Below, piece by piece: positions 6,960 to 12,294 of a stretch of DNA of 13,460 bases (positions within the stretch are counted from its first letter, which is position 1; each line of letters starts with the position of its first letter). Position numbers and translations under genes: made by a program. The notes under the pieces were generated by a model. That model made no database searches and was not told where the DNA came from. It worked only from the letters and a program-made list of their open reading frames with translations. This stretch comes from Dehalococcoidia bacterium (GTDB lineage Bacteria > Chloroflexota > Dehalococcoidia > DSTF01 > JALHUB01), in assembly GCA_022865685.1 (NCBI GenBank), contig JALHUB010000272.1, forward strand, positions 1 through 13,460, in the 5' to 3' direction.

Positions 6960-7439
6960 ATGGGGGCCTTCGTGCTCCTAAGCGATAGCCCGGCGGCGAC
7001 GCGCAGGATCGGCCGTCGCCTGGCCCGGCATCTGCGGGCAGGCGACGTCGTTCTTTTGCAGGGCGAGCTCGGCGCGGGCAAGACATGCCTGGCGCAGGGC
7101 ATCGGTGAAGGGCTCGGCGTTCGCGAGCAGGTCAAGAGCTCGGCGTTCGTGCTGGTCAACGAGTACGAGGGCCGATTGAGGATGTATCTGGCGGACCTGT
7201 ACCGCCTGTCGGAGCCGGCGGAGGTGGCCGACCTGGCGCTGGAGGAGAACGCGGCCGGCGGCGTGCTCGTCGTGGAGTGGCCGGACAGGGCATGGGAGGA
7301 GATGCCGCGCGAGCGCCTGCTGATACGCCTGAGGTGGTTGGATGATCGCTCAAGGGAGCTGTCGCTGGAGCCGGAGGGCGCGCGTGCCCGCGAGCTGACG
7401 GAGAAGCTGGTGACGAAGTCCGGGCGAAGGCGGCGCTGA
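6960..7439 (+). CDS. tsaE: tRNA threonylcarbamoyladenosine biosynthesis ATPase TsaE
   Basis: P-loop ATPase that drives turnover of the TsaB-TsaD complex making t6A37 on ANN-decoding tRNAs. The protein has 159 residues, normal length. GELGAGKT (Walker A) lies near residues 35-42. VKSSAFVLVNEYEG corresponds to the family SPTFxLxxxY segment, although the usual SPTF reads SSAF here. ADLYRL matches the family DLYRL, but the histidine normally just before it is replaced by leucine/alanine (MYLADLYRL). VVEWPDR is the Walker-B-like element. The ATG is immediately next to the thiL stop, and tsaB begins one base after the tsaE stop, so all three are co-translated. The two motif changes are mild oddities rather than signs of decay. 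Confidence 0.9.
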   Translation: MGAFVLLSDSPAATRRIGRRLARHLRAGDVVLLQGELGAGKTCLAQGIGEGLGVREQVKSSAFVLVNEYEGRLRMYLADLYRLSEPAEVADLALEENAAGGVLVVEWPDRAWEEMPRERLLIRLRWLDDRSRELSLEPEGARARELTEKLVTKSGRRRR

Positions 7440-7440
7440 C

Positions 7441-8142
7441 GTGGAGCTTTCGATCGATACGGCCAGCGACTGGGCGAGCATCGCCGTCAGCGACGAGGGA
7501 CGGCTCGCGGGCGAGGTGACGTGGCGCTGCGAGCGTCAGCACTCGGTGCAGCTTCTGCCCGCTGTGGAGGGCCTCTTGGCGCGCCTGGGCATCGACAAGC
7601 GTGACCTGCGGGCCGTGTTCGTGTGCACGGGGCCCGGCGGCTATGCGGGGCTGCGTGTGGGCGTGAGCACTGCTAAAGGGCTGGCCTTCGCGCTGGGGCT
7701 GTCGATAGTCGGCGTGGGCCGGCTGGAGGCCGAGGCGTACCAGTTTGCCGGTTGCGGGCGGCCCGTCTGCGCCGTCCACCGCGCGGGACGGGGCGAGGTC
7801 GCATGGGCGGTCTATCAAGGGCCGCGGGACGAATGGCGAGAAATCGCGGCGCCGCGGCTTTCGACGCCGGAGGCGCTACTGTCGGAGGCGCCTCCGGATG
7901 CGCTGTTCTGCGCCGAGGAAAACGACGGCGTAGACGAGATGCTGGCGGCGTCAGGGACGACGGTCGTGATGGCGCCGGTGCGGCGTCGCGGGGGATTCTT
8001 GGCGGAGCTCGGCTGGCGGCGGCTGGCGGCAGGCGGCGGCGATGATGCGCGGAGGCTCGTGCCGCTGTACCTGCGGGAGCCGGCGATTGGTCCGCCGAAG
8101 GAGCGAGAGGCTGTTGAGCCGAAGGATGTCGGTCCGAAGTGA
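7441..8142 (+). CDS. tsaB: tRNA threonylcarbamoyladenosine biosynthesis protein TsaB
   Basis: Non-catalytic ASKHA-fold partner of TsaD in t6A synthesis. The protein has 233 residues, typical. The GTG at 7441 begins MELSIDTASDWASIAV, the phosphate-1-like strand. GPGGYAGLRVGVSTAKGLA is the signature helix region, usually GPGSFTGLRxGxxxAKGLA. TsaB often precedes rimI and tsaD; neither is here, because the next reading frame is the RAYT transposase and then ndk. The TGA stop at 8140-8142 overlaps the candidate GTG start of the transposase (GTGA). The C-terminal tail after PLYLREPAIGPP is short and charged. Confidence 0.9.
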   Translation: MELSIDTASDWASIAVSDEGRLAGEVTWRCERQHSVQLLPAVEGLLARLGIDKRDLRAVFVCTGPGGYAGLRVGVSTAKGLAFALGLSIVGVGRLEAEAYQFAGCGRPVCAVHRAGRGEVAWAVYQGPRDEWREIAAPRLSTPEALLSEAPPDALFCAEENDGVDEMLAASGTTVVMAPVRRRGGFLAELGWRRLAAGGGDDARRLVPLYLREPAIGPPKEREAVEPKDVGPK

Positions 8143-8654
8143 GGTGTGGAAACCTGCGTGTAGGGGAGGACTTCAGTCCTCCCGCTCTGCCACGAAGGAA
8201 AGGCAATCGTCTGCCGCCTGGGGTCTATCGACAAGGAGGGTCATTCTTCCTCACTACTACCGTGCGGAATCGGCGGCAGGCTTTCTCGGATCCAAACGCA
8301 GCAACGTGCTGCCTATCCGCTCTGCGCGAGGTTGCCATCAAACTGAACGTCGAAATCGATACTTACTGCCTGATGCCTGATCACGTTCATCTCCTCGTCA
8401 TGGCATGTGAAGGCATCGACGTAGCAGAGTTCATGTATCGCTTCAAGCAGGCGTCTGGATTTGAGTGCAACAGACAGCTTGCCTGGCGGGGCCCGTTTTG
8501 GCAGGCGAGCTATTATGATCATGTTGTCAGGAGGAGCGAGGACATCGACTCGGTGAGGGCCTACGTCCTGGCGAATCCGGTTCGAGCGGGGATCGTCGAG
8601 AATCCCGAGGAATACCCGTTTGCGGGTTGTCTGGTGATAGAGCGGGAGGACTGA
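8139..8654 (+). CDS. REP-associated tyrosine transposase (RAYT, Y1_Tnp/IS200-like)
   Basis: Single-strand DNA nuclease of the HUH Y1 family thought to mobilise REP hairpins. It shows CLMPDHVHLLV (His82-Val-His84, metal site) and WQASYYDHVVRRSED with the probable nucleophile Tyr126, then VRAYVLANPVRAGIV and EEYPFAG, all hallmark RAYT elements; 171 residues is typical. The start is uncertain. The only standard start is the GTG at 8139, overlapping the tsaB stop; this makes residues 8-16 (VGEDFSPPA) REP-encoded. Family similarity begins near PRRKGNRLPPG at the CTG of 8187. The TGA stop (8652-8654) lies inside the right-hand REP. No internal stops or missing catalytic residues, so it may be active. 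It interrupts the run from tsaB to ndk. Confidence 0.88.
   Translation: MRCGNLRVGEDFSPPALPRRKGNRLPPGVYRQGGSFFLTTTVRNRRQAFSDPNAATCCLSALREVAIKLNVEIDTYCLMPDHVHLLVMACEGIDVAEFMYRFKQASGFECNRQLAWRGPFWQASYYDHVVRRSEDIDSVRAYVLANPVRAGIVENPEEYPFAGCLVIERED
8160..8188 (+). repeat. REP hairpin, copy 1 (left flank of RAYT)
   Basis: GTAG foot at 8160-8163, then GGGAGGACT, TC, AGTCCTCCC (palindrome 8164-8183), then GCTCT. It overlaps the 5' part of the transposase frame. Confidence 0.9.
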
Positions 8655-8667
8655 AGTCCTCCCCTAC
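8639..8667 (-). repeat. REP hairpin, copy 2 (right flank of RAYT)
   Basis: Palindrome 8644-8663 with GA centre on the plus strand and a CTAC (GTAG on the minus strand) foot at 8664-8667. Exact reverse complement of copy 1 over 29 bases. Contains the transposase stop codon. Confidence 0.9.
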
Positions 8668-8715
8668 AGGGTTTTCGCCACGATATGGTCGATCCAGTGG
8701 GCTAGGAGCGAGATG

Positions 8716-9171
8716 ATGCCTGAGAGGACGCTGGTGCTGGTAAAGCCGGACGCGATGCAGCGGGGACTGGCGAGCGAGGTGCTGGGCCGCCTCGAGCGGC
8801 GCGGCCTGAAGATGGTCGCGGCACGGCTGCTGCAGATCGACGAGGCGCTGGCCGCCCGCCATTACGCCGAGCACGTCGGCAAGCCGTTCTACCAGCGGTT
8901 GTGCAGCTTCATCACGTCGGGGCCGGTCATCGCCGCCGTCTTCGAGGGCGAGGACGCCGTCGCGCTGGCCCGCCGGACGATAGGCGCGACGGACCCGGCG
9001 AAGGCCGCGCCCGGCAGCATCCGCGGCGACTTCGGCATCAACATGGGGCGAAACATGGTCCACGGCTCCGATTCGCCGGAGTCGGCGGCGCGAGAGGTGG
9101 CGCTTTTCTTCGACGAGAAGGATATCGTTAACTGGGAGCGCAGCGTCGACGGCTGGATCGTCGAGAAGTAG
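8716..9171 (+). CDS. ndk: Nucleoside diphosphate kinase
   Basis: Transfers the gamma phosphate between nucleoside triphosphates and diphosphates through a phosphohistidine. From the second ATG (8716) it has 151 residues, normal for bacterial Ndk. It opens ERTLVLVKPDAMQRG, the conserved first strand and KPDA loop. GSIRGDFGINMGRNMVHGSDS carries the catalytic histidine (NMVHGSDS, residue 116) and the nucleotide-binding Arg/Asn residues. AGGAG at 8704-8708 lies 7 bases from the ATG at 8716 but only 4 from the ATG at 8713, so the second is preferred. It is single and follows the RAYT unit. Its stop codon abuts that of the convergent rsfS without a gap. Confidence 0.95.
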   Translation: MPERTLVLVKPDAMQRGLASEVLGRLERRGLKMVAARLLQIDEALAARHYAEHVGKPFYQRLCSFITSGPVIAAVFEGEDAVALARRTIGATDPAKAAPGSIRGDFGINMGRNMVHGSDSPESAAREVALFFDEKDIVNWERSVDGWIVEK

Positions 9172-9516
9172 TCATTGAAAGCGGACGACGGAGACGCCGC
9201 GGCTCCAGAGCGCCTCCAGGTTGTAGTAGGCCCGAGTCTCCGGGTCGAAGAGGTGGACGACCACGTCGCCGAGGTCGAGGAGCACCCAGCCGGAGTTGGC
9301 GTCGCCCTCGCGGCGGGAGTCGGAGACGGCGCCGCCGCCGAGGTCGCTGTCGAGCGTGTCTACAAGGGTCTGCATCTGGCGCGGGTTGGTGGCGGAGGCG
9401 ATAACGAAATAGTCGGCGAAATTCGCAACCTGGCCTATGTCGAGTAGTATAATGTCCGTGGCTTGCTTGTCTGATAGAAGCTCAACGACTCGCTGAGCCA
9501 GTTCGCTTGCTTCCAG
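9172..9516 (-). CDS. rsfS: Ribosomal silencing factor RsfS (Iojap family), apparent CTG start
   Basis: Binds ribosomal protein uL14 and blocks subunit joining when nutrients are scarce. Full family similarity runs from LEASELAQRVVELLSDKQ through TDIILLDIG, NFADYFVIASATNPRQMQ and SGWVLLDLGDVVVHLFDPE to AYYNLEALW. That gives 114 residues, the usual length. No ATG, GTG or TTG exists in frame upstream of the conserved region; the first is an internal Met at the QMQTLV segment (9375). A clean GGAGG (9528-9524) sits 7 bases before the CTG at 9516, making CTG the likely start. The gene usually neighbours nadD; here it diverges from mnmA and converges with ndk. Confidence 0.88.
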   Translation of the reverse strand: MEASELAQRVVELLSDKQATDIILLDIGQVANFADYFVIASATNPRQMQTLVDTLDSDLGGGAVSDSRREGDANSGWVLLDLGDVVVHLFDPETRAYYNLEALWSRGVSVVRFQ

Positions 9517-9535
9517 ATTCCCACCTCCGCCGAAT

Positions 9536-9541
9536 ATTATA
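9536..9541 (-). promoter_or_regulatory. Extended -10 box upstream of rsfS (and AT island shared with mnmA)
   Basis: TGC followed by TATAAT (9541-9536) on the minus strand; no good -35 is seen, as expected for an extended -10. Transcription would begin near 9529, leaving a leader of about a dozen bases that is mostly the ribosome site. On the plus strand the same island reads TATTAT (9535-9540), a possible -10 for mnmA with a poor -35. Confidence 0.55.
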
Positions 9542-9587
9542 GCATGGTCTCTGAAGCTATCGACGGCGCTCTGTTGGATGACGACTG

Positions 9588-10652
9588 ATGACTAAGAAGC
9601 GCGTGGTTGTGGCGATGAGCGGCGGCGTCGATTCCGCGGTGGCCGCCGCCCTCTTGCTGCGCGAAGGTTACGACGTGCTAGGCGTTACGATGCGCCTCTG
9701 GAGCGAGGATGCCGCGTTCCGGCCCGGCTGCTGCGTCCTCGGCGCCGACGACGCGCGCACGGTGTGTCGCGTGCTCGGTGTCCCGCACCAGGTGGTCAAC
9801 CTTGAGCGGGAGTTCGAGCAGGAGGTCGTCGACTACTTCTGTCGCGACTACGAGCGCGGCCGCACGCCGAACCCCTGCCTCGCCTGCAATGACCGCGTCA
9901 AGTTCAAGACGCTGCTGGAGCGCGCGACGGCCATGGGCGCGGACTTCCTCGCTACCGGCCATTATGCCCGTATCGCGCGTGACGGTGATGACGGCCACTT
10001 CGACCTCCTGCGCGCGGTGGACGAGACGAAGGACCAGTCCTACGCGTTGTTCACGGTGGGACAGGTGGAGCTTTCGCGGCTGCTGTTCCCTGTAGGCGAG
10101 CATCGAAAGTCAGAGGTGCGCCGGCTGGCCGCGGAGTGGCGCCTGCCGGTGGCGGAGAAGCGTGACAGCTTCGAGATCTGCTTCGTGCCGGAGGACTATC
10201 GCGCCTTCATCGACGGGCGCGTCTGTCAGCCGCCGGGCGAGATAAGGGATATGCAGGGTCGCGTCGTTGGGCAACATGCCGGAATCGGCGGCTACACCGT
10301 CGGCCAGCGACACGGCCTCGGCGTGACGGTTGGAGAGAAGCGCTACGTCGTCGCCATAGACCAATCGGCGAACGCGATTACAATAGGCGGCGAGGACGAC
10401 CTGCTCTGCGGCGGACTGCTGGCGGAGGAGCTGCGCTGGGTGAGCGGCAGGGCGCCGGAGGGCGAGGTCGCGGTCTCAACGCAGGTGCGCTACCGGGCGC
10501 TGGCGGTCGCGGCTGTGGTGTCCGTGAAGGGCGAGTGCGCGGCGGTACGATTCGATGAGCCGCAGCGGGCGATTAGCCCGGGCCAGGCAGCCGTTTTCTA
10601 TCAGGGCGAGCGCGTCCTGGGCGGCGGCATCATCGCCAAGGCTCTGCCATGA
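9588..10652 (+). CDS. mnmA: tRNA-specific 2-thiouridylase MnmA
   Basis: Installs the 2-thio group on U34 of tRNA-Lys, -Glu and -Gln, using ATP to adenylate the base and a cysteine persulfide as sulfur source. The protein has 354 residues, standard. SGGVDS (11-16) is the PP-loop. GRTPNPCLACNDRVKF holds the catalytic Cys100, and DSFEICFVPED holds the partner Cys198. ATGHYAR, DETKDQSYAL and GYTVGQRHGLG are further signature segments. The family middle and C-terminal beta-barrel domains are complete, ending PGQAAVFYQGERVLGGGII. The ATG at 9588 has only a weak GGA about 10 bases upstream. It diverges from rsfS across 71 bases. Confidence 0.95.
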   Translation: MTKKRVVVAMSGGVDSAVAAALLLREGYDVLGVTMRLWSEDAAFRPGCCVLGADDARTVCRVLGVPHQVVNLEREFEQEVVDYFCRDYERGRTPNPCLACNDRVKFKTLLERATAMGADFLATGHYARIARDGDDGHFDLLRAVDETKDQSYALFTVGQVELSRLLFPVGEHRKSEVRRLAAEWRLPVAEKRDSFEICFVPEDYRAFIDGRVCQPPGEIRDMQGRVVGQHAGIGGYTVGQRHGLGVTVGEKRYVVAIDQSANAITIGGEDDLLCGGLLAEELRWVSGRAPEGEVAVSTQVRYRALAVAAVVSVKGECAAVRFDEPQRAISPGQAAVFYQGERVLGGGIIAKALP

Positions 10653-10667
10653 CGCCAGACAGGGTTG

Positions 10668-10684
10668 CCGGCCATAACGGCCGG
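10668..10684 (+). terminator. GC hairpin after mnmA
   Basis: CCGGCC (10668-10673) and GGCCGG (10679-10684) form a 6-base-pair stem with a 5-base loop, 15 bases after the mnmA stop. No T-run follows, so it may be a weak or Rho-assisted terminator; a REP hairpin follows within 20 bases. Confidence 0.35.
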
Positions 10685-10700
10685 TAGGTAGAGAAGACCT

Positions 10701-10726
10701 GCGGGAGGACTGAAGTCCTCCCCTAC
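10701..10726 (-). repeat. REP hairpin, copy 3 (mnmA downstream gap)
   Basis: GC, then palindrome 10703-10722 with GA centre, then CTAC foot at 10723-10726; identical to copy 2 over this span. It ends directly before the ribosome site (GAAGGAGG) of the gene at 10743, so a folded hairpin in the mRNA could affect that gene's translation. Confidence 0.9.
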
Positions 10727-10742
10727 GAAGGAGGCGTAGCAC

Positions 10743-11066
10743 ATGAACTTGCAGGACATTCGTGACCTGGTGATCATCATCGCGGGCTGCCTGACGGCGC
10801 TGGTCCTGATCGTGACGCTCGTCATGGTGCTCGTGGTCGGAGTTGCGGCGCGCGGGCTGATCGGCGTGACGAAGGGCATAATGAAGGGGCAATTGTCGCC
10901 GACGCTGGACTCCGCGCGACAGGTTGTCGACGATATCCGCGGCACGACCAGCTTCATCGCCGACACGACCGTGAGCCCTATCATCCGGCTCTACGGGCTG
11001 GTGACGGGGCTGAGGCGCGGTCTTATGGCTCTGGCGGGCCTGGGACGGCGAGGGCGTCGGGCCTAG
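10743..11066 (+). CDS. Small single-pass membrane protein of unknown function
   Basis: 107 residues. A hydrophobic helix spans about residues 8-36 (IRDLVIIIAGCLTALV and LIVTLVMVLVVGVAA). A cytoplasmic or peripheral segment follows with SPTLDSARQVVDDIRGTTSFIADTTVSP, whose heptad-like pattern recalls DUF948-type proteins, and a basic end (GRRGRRA). GAAGGAGG lies 8 bases before the ATG at 10743. The gene is 33 bases ahead of the YtxH-like gene and probably co-transcribed with it. DUF948-like and YtxH-like proteins often pair and are linked to cell-envelope or stress functions, but the exact role is not known. The REP copy sits immediately upstream. Confidence 0.7.
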   Translation: MNLQDIRDLVIIIAGCLTALVLIVTLVMVLVVGVAARGLIGVTKGIMKGQLSPTLDSARQVVDDIRGTTSFIADTTVSPIIRLYGLVTGLRRGLMALAGLGRRGRRA

Positions 11067-11099
11067 CGGATGGCTCAGAGACGAACGGGAGGCAGACCC

Positions 11100-11549
11100 A
11101 TGGATGAGACGAATGATCAGGAGACTCCCGCCGGCGACGAGGCGACGGAGGAGCGGACTGAGGCTGCGCCCGCGGAGCCGGAGTGCTGCAAGCGGCGCGG
11201 CGGCCGGTTTATCGGCGGGCTGCTGAGCGGGGCGGTCGTCGGCGGAGCGCTGGCATTGCTGCTGGCGCCCCTGAGGGGCGAGGAGCGCGCGCGCCGGGAG
11301 ATGATGGAGAGCGGTCGCTGGGAGAGCCGCGAAGGGCTCGAGCAAGAGGGGGGTCTGCGGGCGCAGGTGGCCGTGGAACGGGTGCAGGCGGTCGCCGGCG
11401 GCGTGGTGTCGCGCATCGAGGGCGTCTGGGCAGCGGTATGGGAGCGATTGCACGAGGCGGTGGAGGAAGGCAAGGAGGGCATCGCTGAGGGCCAGGAGGA
11501 GGCTCGCACGCGCTACGAGACTATGACGAGGCGTCGCCGGCGGCGCTGA
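11100..11549 (+). CDS. YtxH-like domain protein
   Basis: 149 residues. An acidic N-terminus (DETNDQETPAGDEATEE), a cysteine pair (ECCKRR), then the YtxH segment GRFIGGLLSGAVVGGALALLLAPLRGEE: a glycine-rich single membrane helix ending in LLLAP-x-x-G-x-E. A long charged, probably helical tail (about 70-140) and a run of arginines complete it. The GGGAGG 7 bases before the ATG at 11100 decides against the upstream ATG at 11070, which would add ten residues. The family is common near general-stress or envelope genes in Gram-positive-like bacteria; its function is unknown. It is the second gene of the pair with 10743-11066 and is followed by a strong terminator. Confidence 0.75.
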   Translation: MDETNDQETPAGDEATEERTEAAPAEPECCKRRGGRFIGGLLSGAVVGGALALLLAPLRGEERARREMMESGRWESREGLEQEGGLRAQVAVERVQAVAGGVVSRIEGVWAAVWERLHEAVEEGKEGIAEGQEEARTRYETMTRRRRRR

Positions 11550-11571
11550 CGGCTCAATGGCGACAGACTAG

Positions 11572-11595
11572 GACGGGGCCGAGCAGGGCCCCGTC
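11572..11595 (+). terminator. Intrinsic-type terminator after the YtxH-like gene
   Basis: GACGGGGCC and GGCCCCGTC form a perfect 9-base-pair stem around a 6-base loop, 22 bases after the stop, followed by GCTTT. It may also terminate the minus-strand gene that ends at 11634, being nearly symmetric. Confidence 0.7.
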
Positions 11596-11633
11596 GCTTT
11601 GCCGACCGCACAGGGTTGTCGGGAACGTTGGGA

Positions 11634-11804
11634 CTATCGGCCGCGCTTTGTGGCCTGAAACCGCTCGATCTCTGCTTTCAGCTTGTCGGGAATCGGCCGG
11701 CAGGCGCAGTTTGCGGCGTGAGCCACATGCCACTCGATGCGCTGCTCGAGGGTGGGGTTCTTGGGCATGCGGTTCTTTTCGTGCCAGTCTTTGTTGATCT
11801 TCAT
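11634..11804 (-). CDS. Small conserved hypothetical protein (56 residues)
   Basis: Reads MKINKDWHEKNRMPKNPTLE then QRIEWHVAHAANCACRPIPDKL and a charged end. The MPKNPTLEQRIEWH...C-C-RPIP pattern resembles a small uncharacterised protein family that I recall from several bacterial phyla; no function is known. Conserved His and two Cys (CAC) could bind metal (inference). The ATG at 11804 lies only 13 bases after the end of tRNA-Ser(GGA), so the gene is probably transcribed with the tRNAs; no ribosome site is visible there. An alternative start is the ATG at 11768 (MPKNP), preceded by a GAAAAGAA. Confidence 0.6.
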   Translation of the reverse strand: MKINKDWHEKNRMPKNPTLEQRIEWHVAHAANCACRPIPDKLKAEIERFQATKRGR

Positions 11805-11816
11805 CGCGTATGTGGA

Positions 11817-11904
11817 TGGCGGAGAGGGTGGGATTCGAACCCACGGACCCCGAAAGGTCACACGCTTTCCAGGCGTGCCTGATCGGCCACTCCAGCACCT
11901 CTCC
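11817..11904 (-). tRNA. tRNA-Ser(GGA)
   Basis: Acceptor GGAGAGG pairs with CCTCTCC, discriminator G and encoded CCA. Anticodon stem CACGC/GCGTG with loop CTGGAAA gives anticodon GGA (decodes UCC and UCU). The long variable arm (GACCTTTCGGGGTC) is typical of serine tRNAs. The T arm reads GTGGGTTCGAATCCCAC. 88 bases. Confidence 0.97.
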
Positions 11905-11911
11905 GCGCGAT

Positions 11912-11936
11912 GCCGAGACTAGAAAGTCTCGGCTAC
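11912..11936 (-). repeat. Second REP-like hairpin family, copy A
   Basis: GCCGAGACT, AGAA loop, AGTCTCGGC (11912-11933), with a CTAC foot (11933-11936), i.e. GTAG on the minus strand. Stem sequence differs completely from the REP hairpins at 8160 and 10701, but the foot is the same. It lies just 5' of tRNA-Ser(GGA). Confidence 0.75.
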
Positions 11937-11981
11937 GTGTTTGGCAACATCAATCTTTCGGGTCAAGCTGCTAGTTTGAAC

Positions 11982-12006
11982 GCCGAGACTGGGAAATCTC
12001 GGCTAC
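11982..12006 (-). repeat. Second REP-like hairpin family, copy B
   Basis: GCCGAGA (11982-11988) pairs with TCTCGGC (11997-12003), followed by the CTAC foot (12003-12006). Differs from copy A in the loop and by one inner mismatch. Same orientation as copy A, 70 bases away, both between the two serine tRNAs. Confidence 0.75.
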
Positions 12007-12043
12007 GGTGTTTTCCGAAGCCCTCTTCGTGAGAGAGCGCGGC

Positions 12044-12133
12044 TGGCGGAGAGGGAGGGATTCGAACCCCCGGTCCCGTTGCCAGGACACCGCTTTTCGA
12101 GAGCGGCACCATAAACCACTCGGACACCTCTCC
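12044..12133 (-). tRNA. tRNA-Ser(CGA)
   Basis: Acceptor GGAGAGG pairs with CCTCTCC, discriminator G and encoded CCA. Anticodon stem CCGCT/AGCGG with loop CTCGAAA gives anticodon CGA (decodes UCG). A long variable arm (TGTCCTGGCAACGGGAC) and T-loop GTTCGAATC are present. 90 bases. It is upstream of tRNA-Ser(GGA) on the same strand. Confidence 0.97.
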
Positions 12134-12158
12134 GCCGGGCTCCCAAATGGCAAGCGAC

Positions 12159-12187
12159 ATTATAGCATAGACTCGATGGGCTTCTCA
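12159..12187 (-). promoter_or_regulatory. Promoter of the serine tRNA genes
   Basis: Minus strand: -10 TATAAT (12164-12159) with TGC before it (extended -10), a 17-base spacer, and a partial -35 TGAGAA (12187-12182). Transcription would begin near 12152, about 19 bases ahead of tRNA-Ser(CGA). It may also serve tRNA-Ser(GGA) and the small gene downstream. Confidence 0.65.
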
Positions 12188-12255
12188 CGGGGTGCTGAAA
12201 GGGGGGGTTGGGCCGCGGTTTTCGAGAAGGAGGGCACGACTTTCGGTCTTGGGAC

Positions 12256-12284
12256 GTAGCGGGAGGACTTCAGTCCTCCCCTAC
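12256..12284. repeat. REP hairpin, copy 4 (downstream of sortase), two-footed variant
   Basis: GTAG (12256-12259), C, palindrome 12261-12280 with TC centre, CTAC (12281-12284). Both ends carry a foot. Compared with the other three copies, the centre is inverted relative to the CTAC side. It lies 10 bases beyond the sortase stop on the minus strand and may help end that transcript. Confidence 0.85.
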
Positions 12285-12294
12285 ATTGCTTTGC

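Larger units (their letters stand above)
8160..8667 (+). mobile_element. RAYT gene bounded by two inverted REP hairpins
   Basis: The 29 bases at 8160-8188 are the exact reverse complement of 8639-8667, and the transposase lies between them. Each end is itself a palindrome with a GTAG foot facing outward. This matches the REPtron arrangement known for RAYT genes (established knowledge). No target-site duplication is obvious. Confidence 0.75.

Noticed and set aside
11070..11099. Upstream ATG at 11070 for the YtxH-like gene
   Set aside because: It lacks a ribosome site, while the ATG at 11100 has GGGAGG at 7 bases; the extra ten residues show no family resemblance.
8160..12284. Spaced repeats as a possible CRISPR array
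   Set aside because: Copies are hundreds to thousands of bases apart, in both orientations, palindromic, and separated by genes; there are no regular spacers or cas genes.
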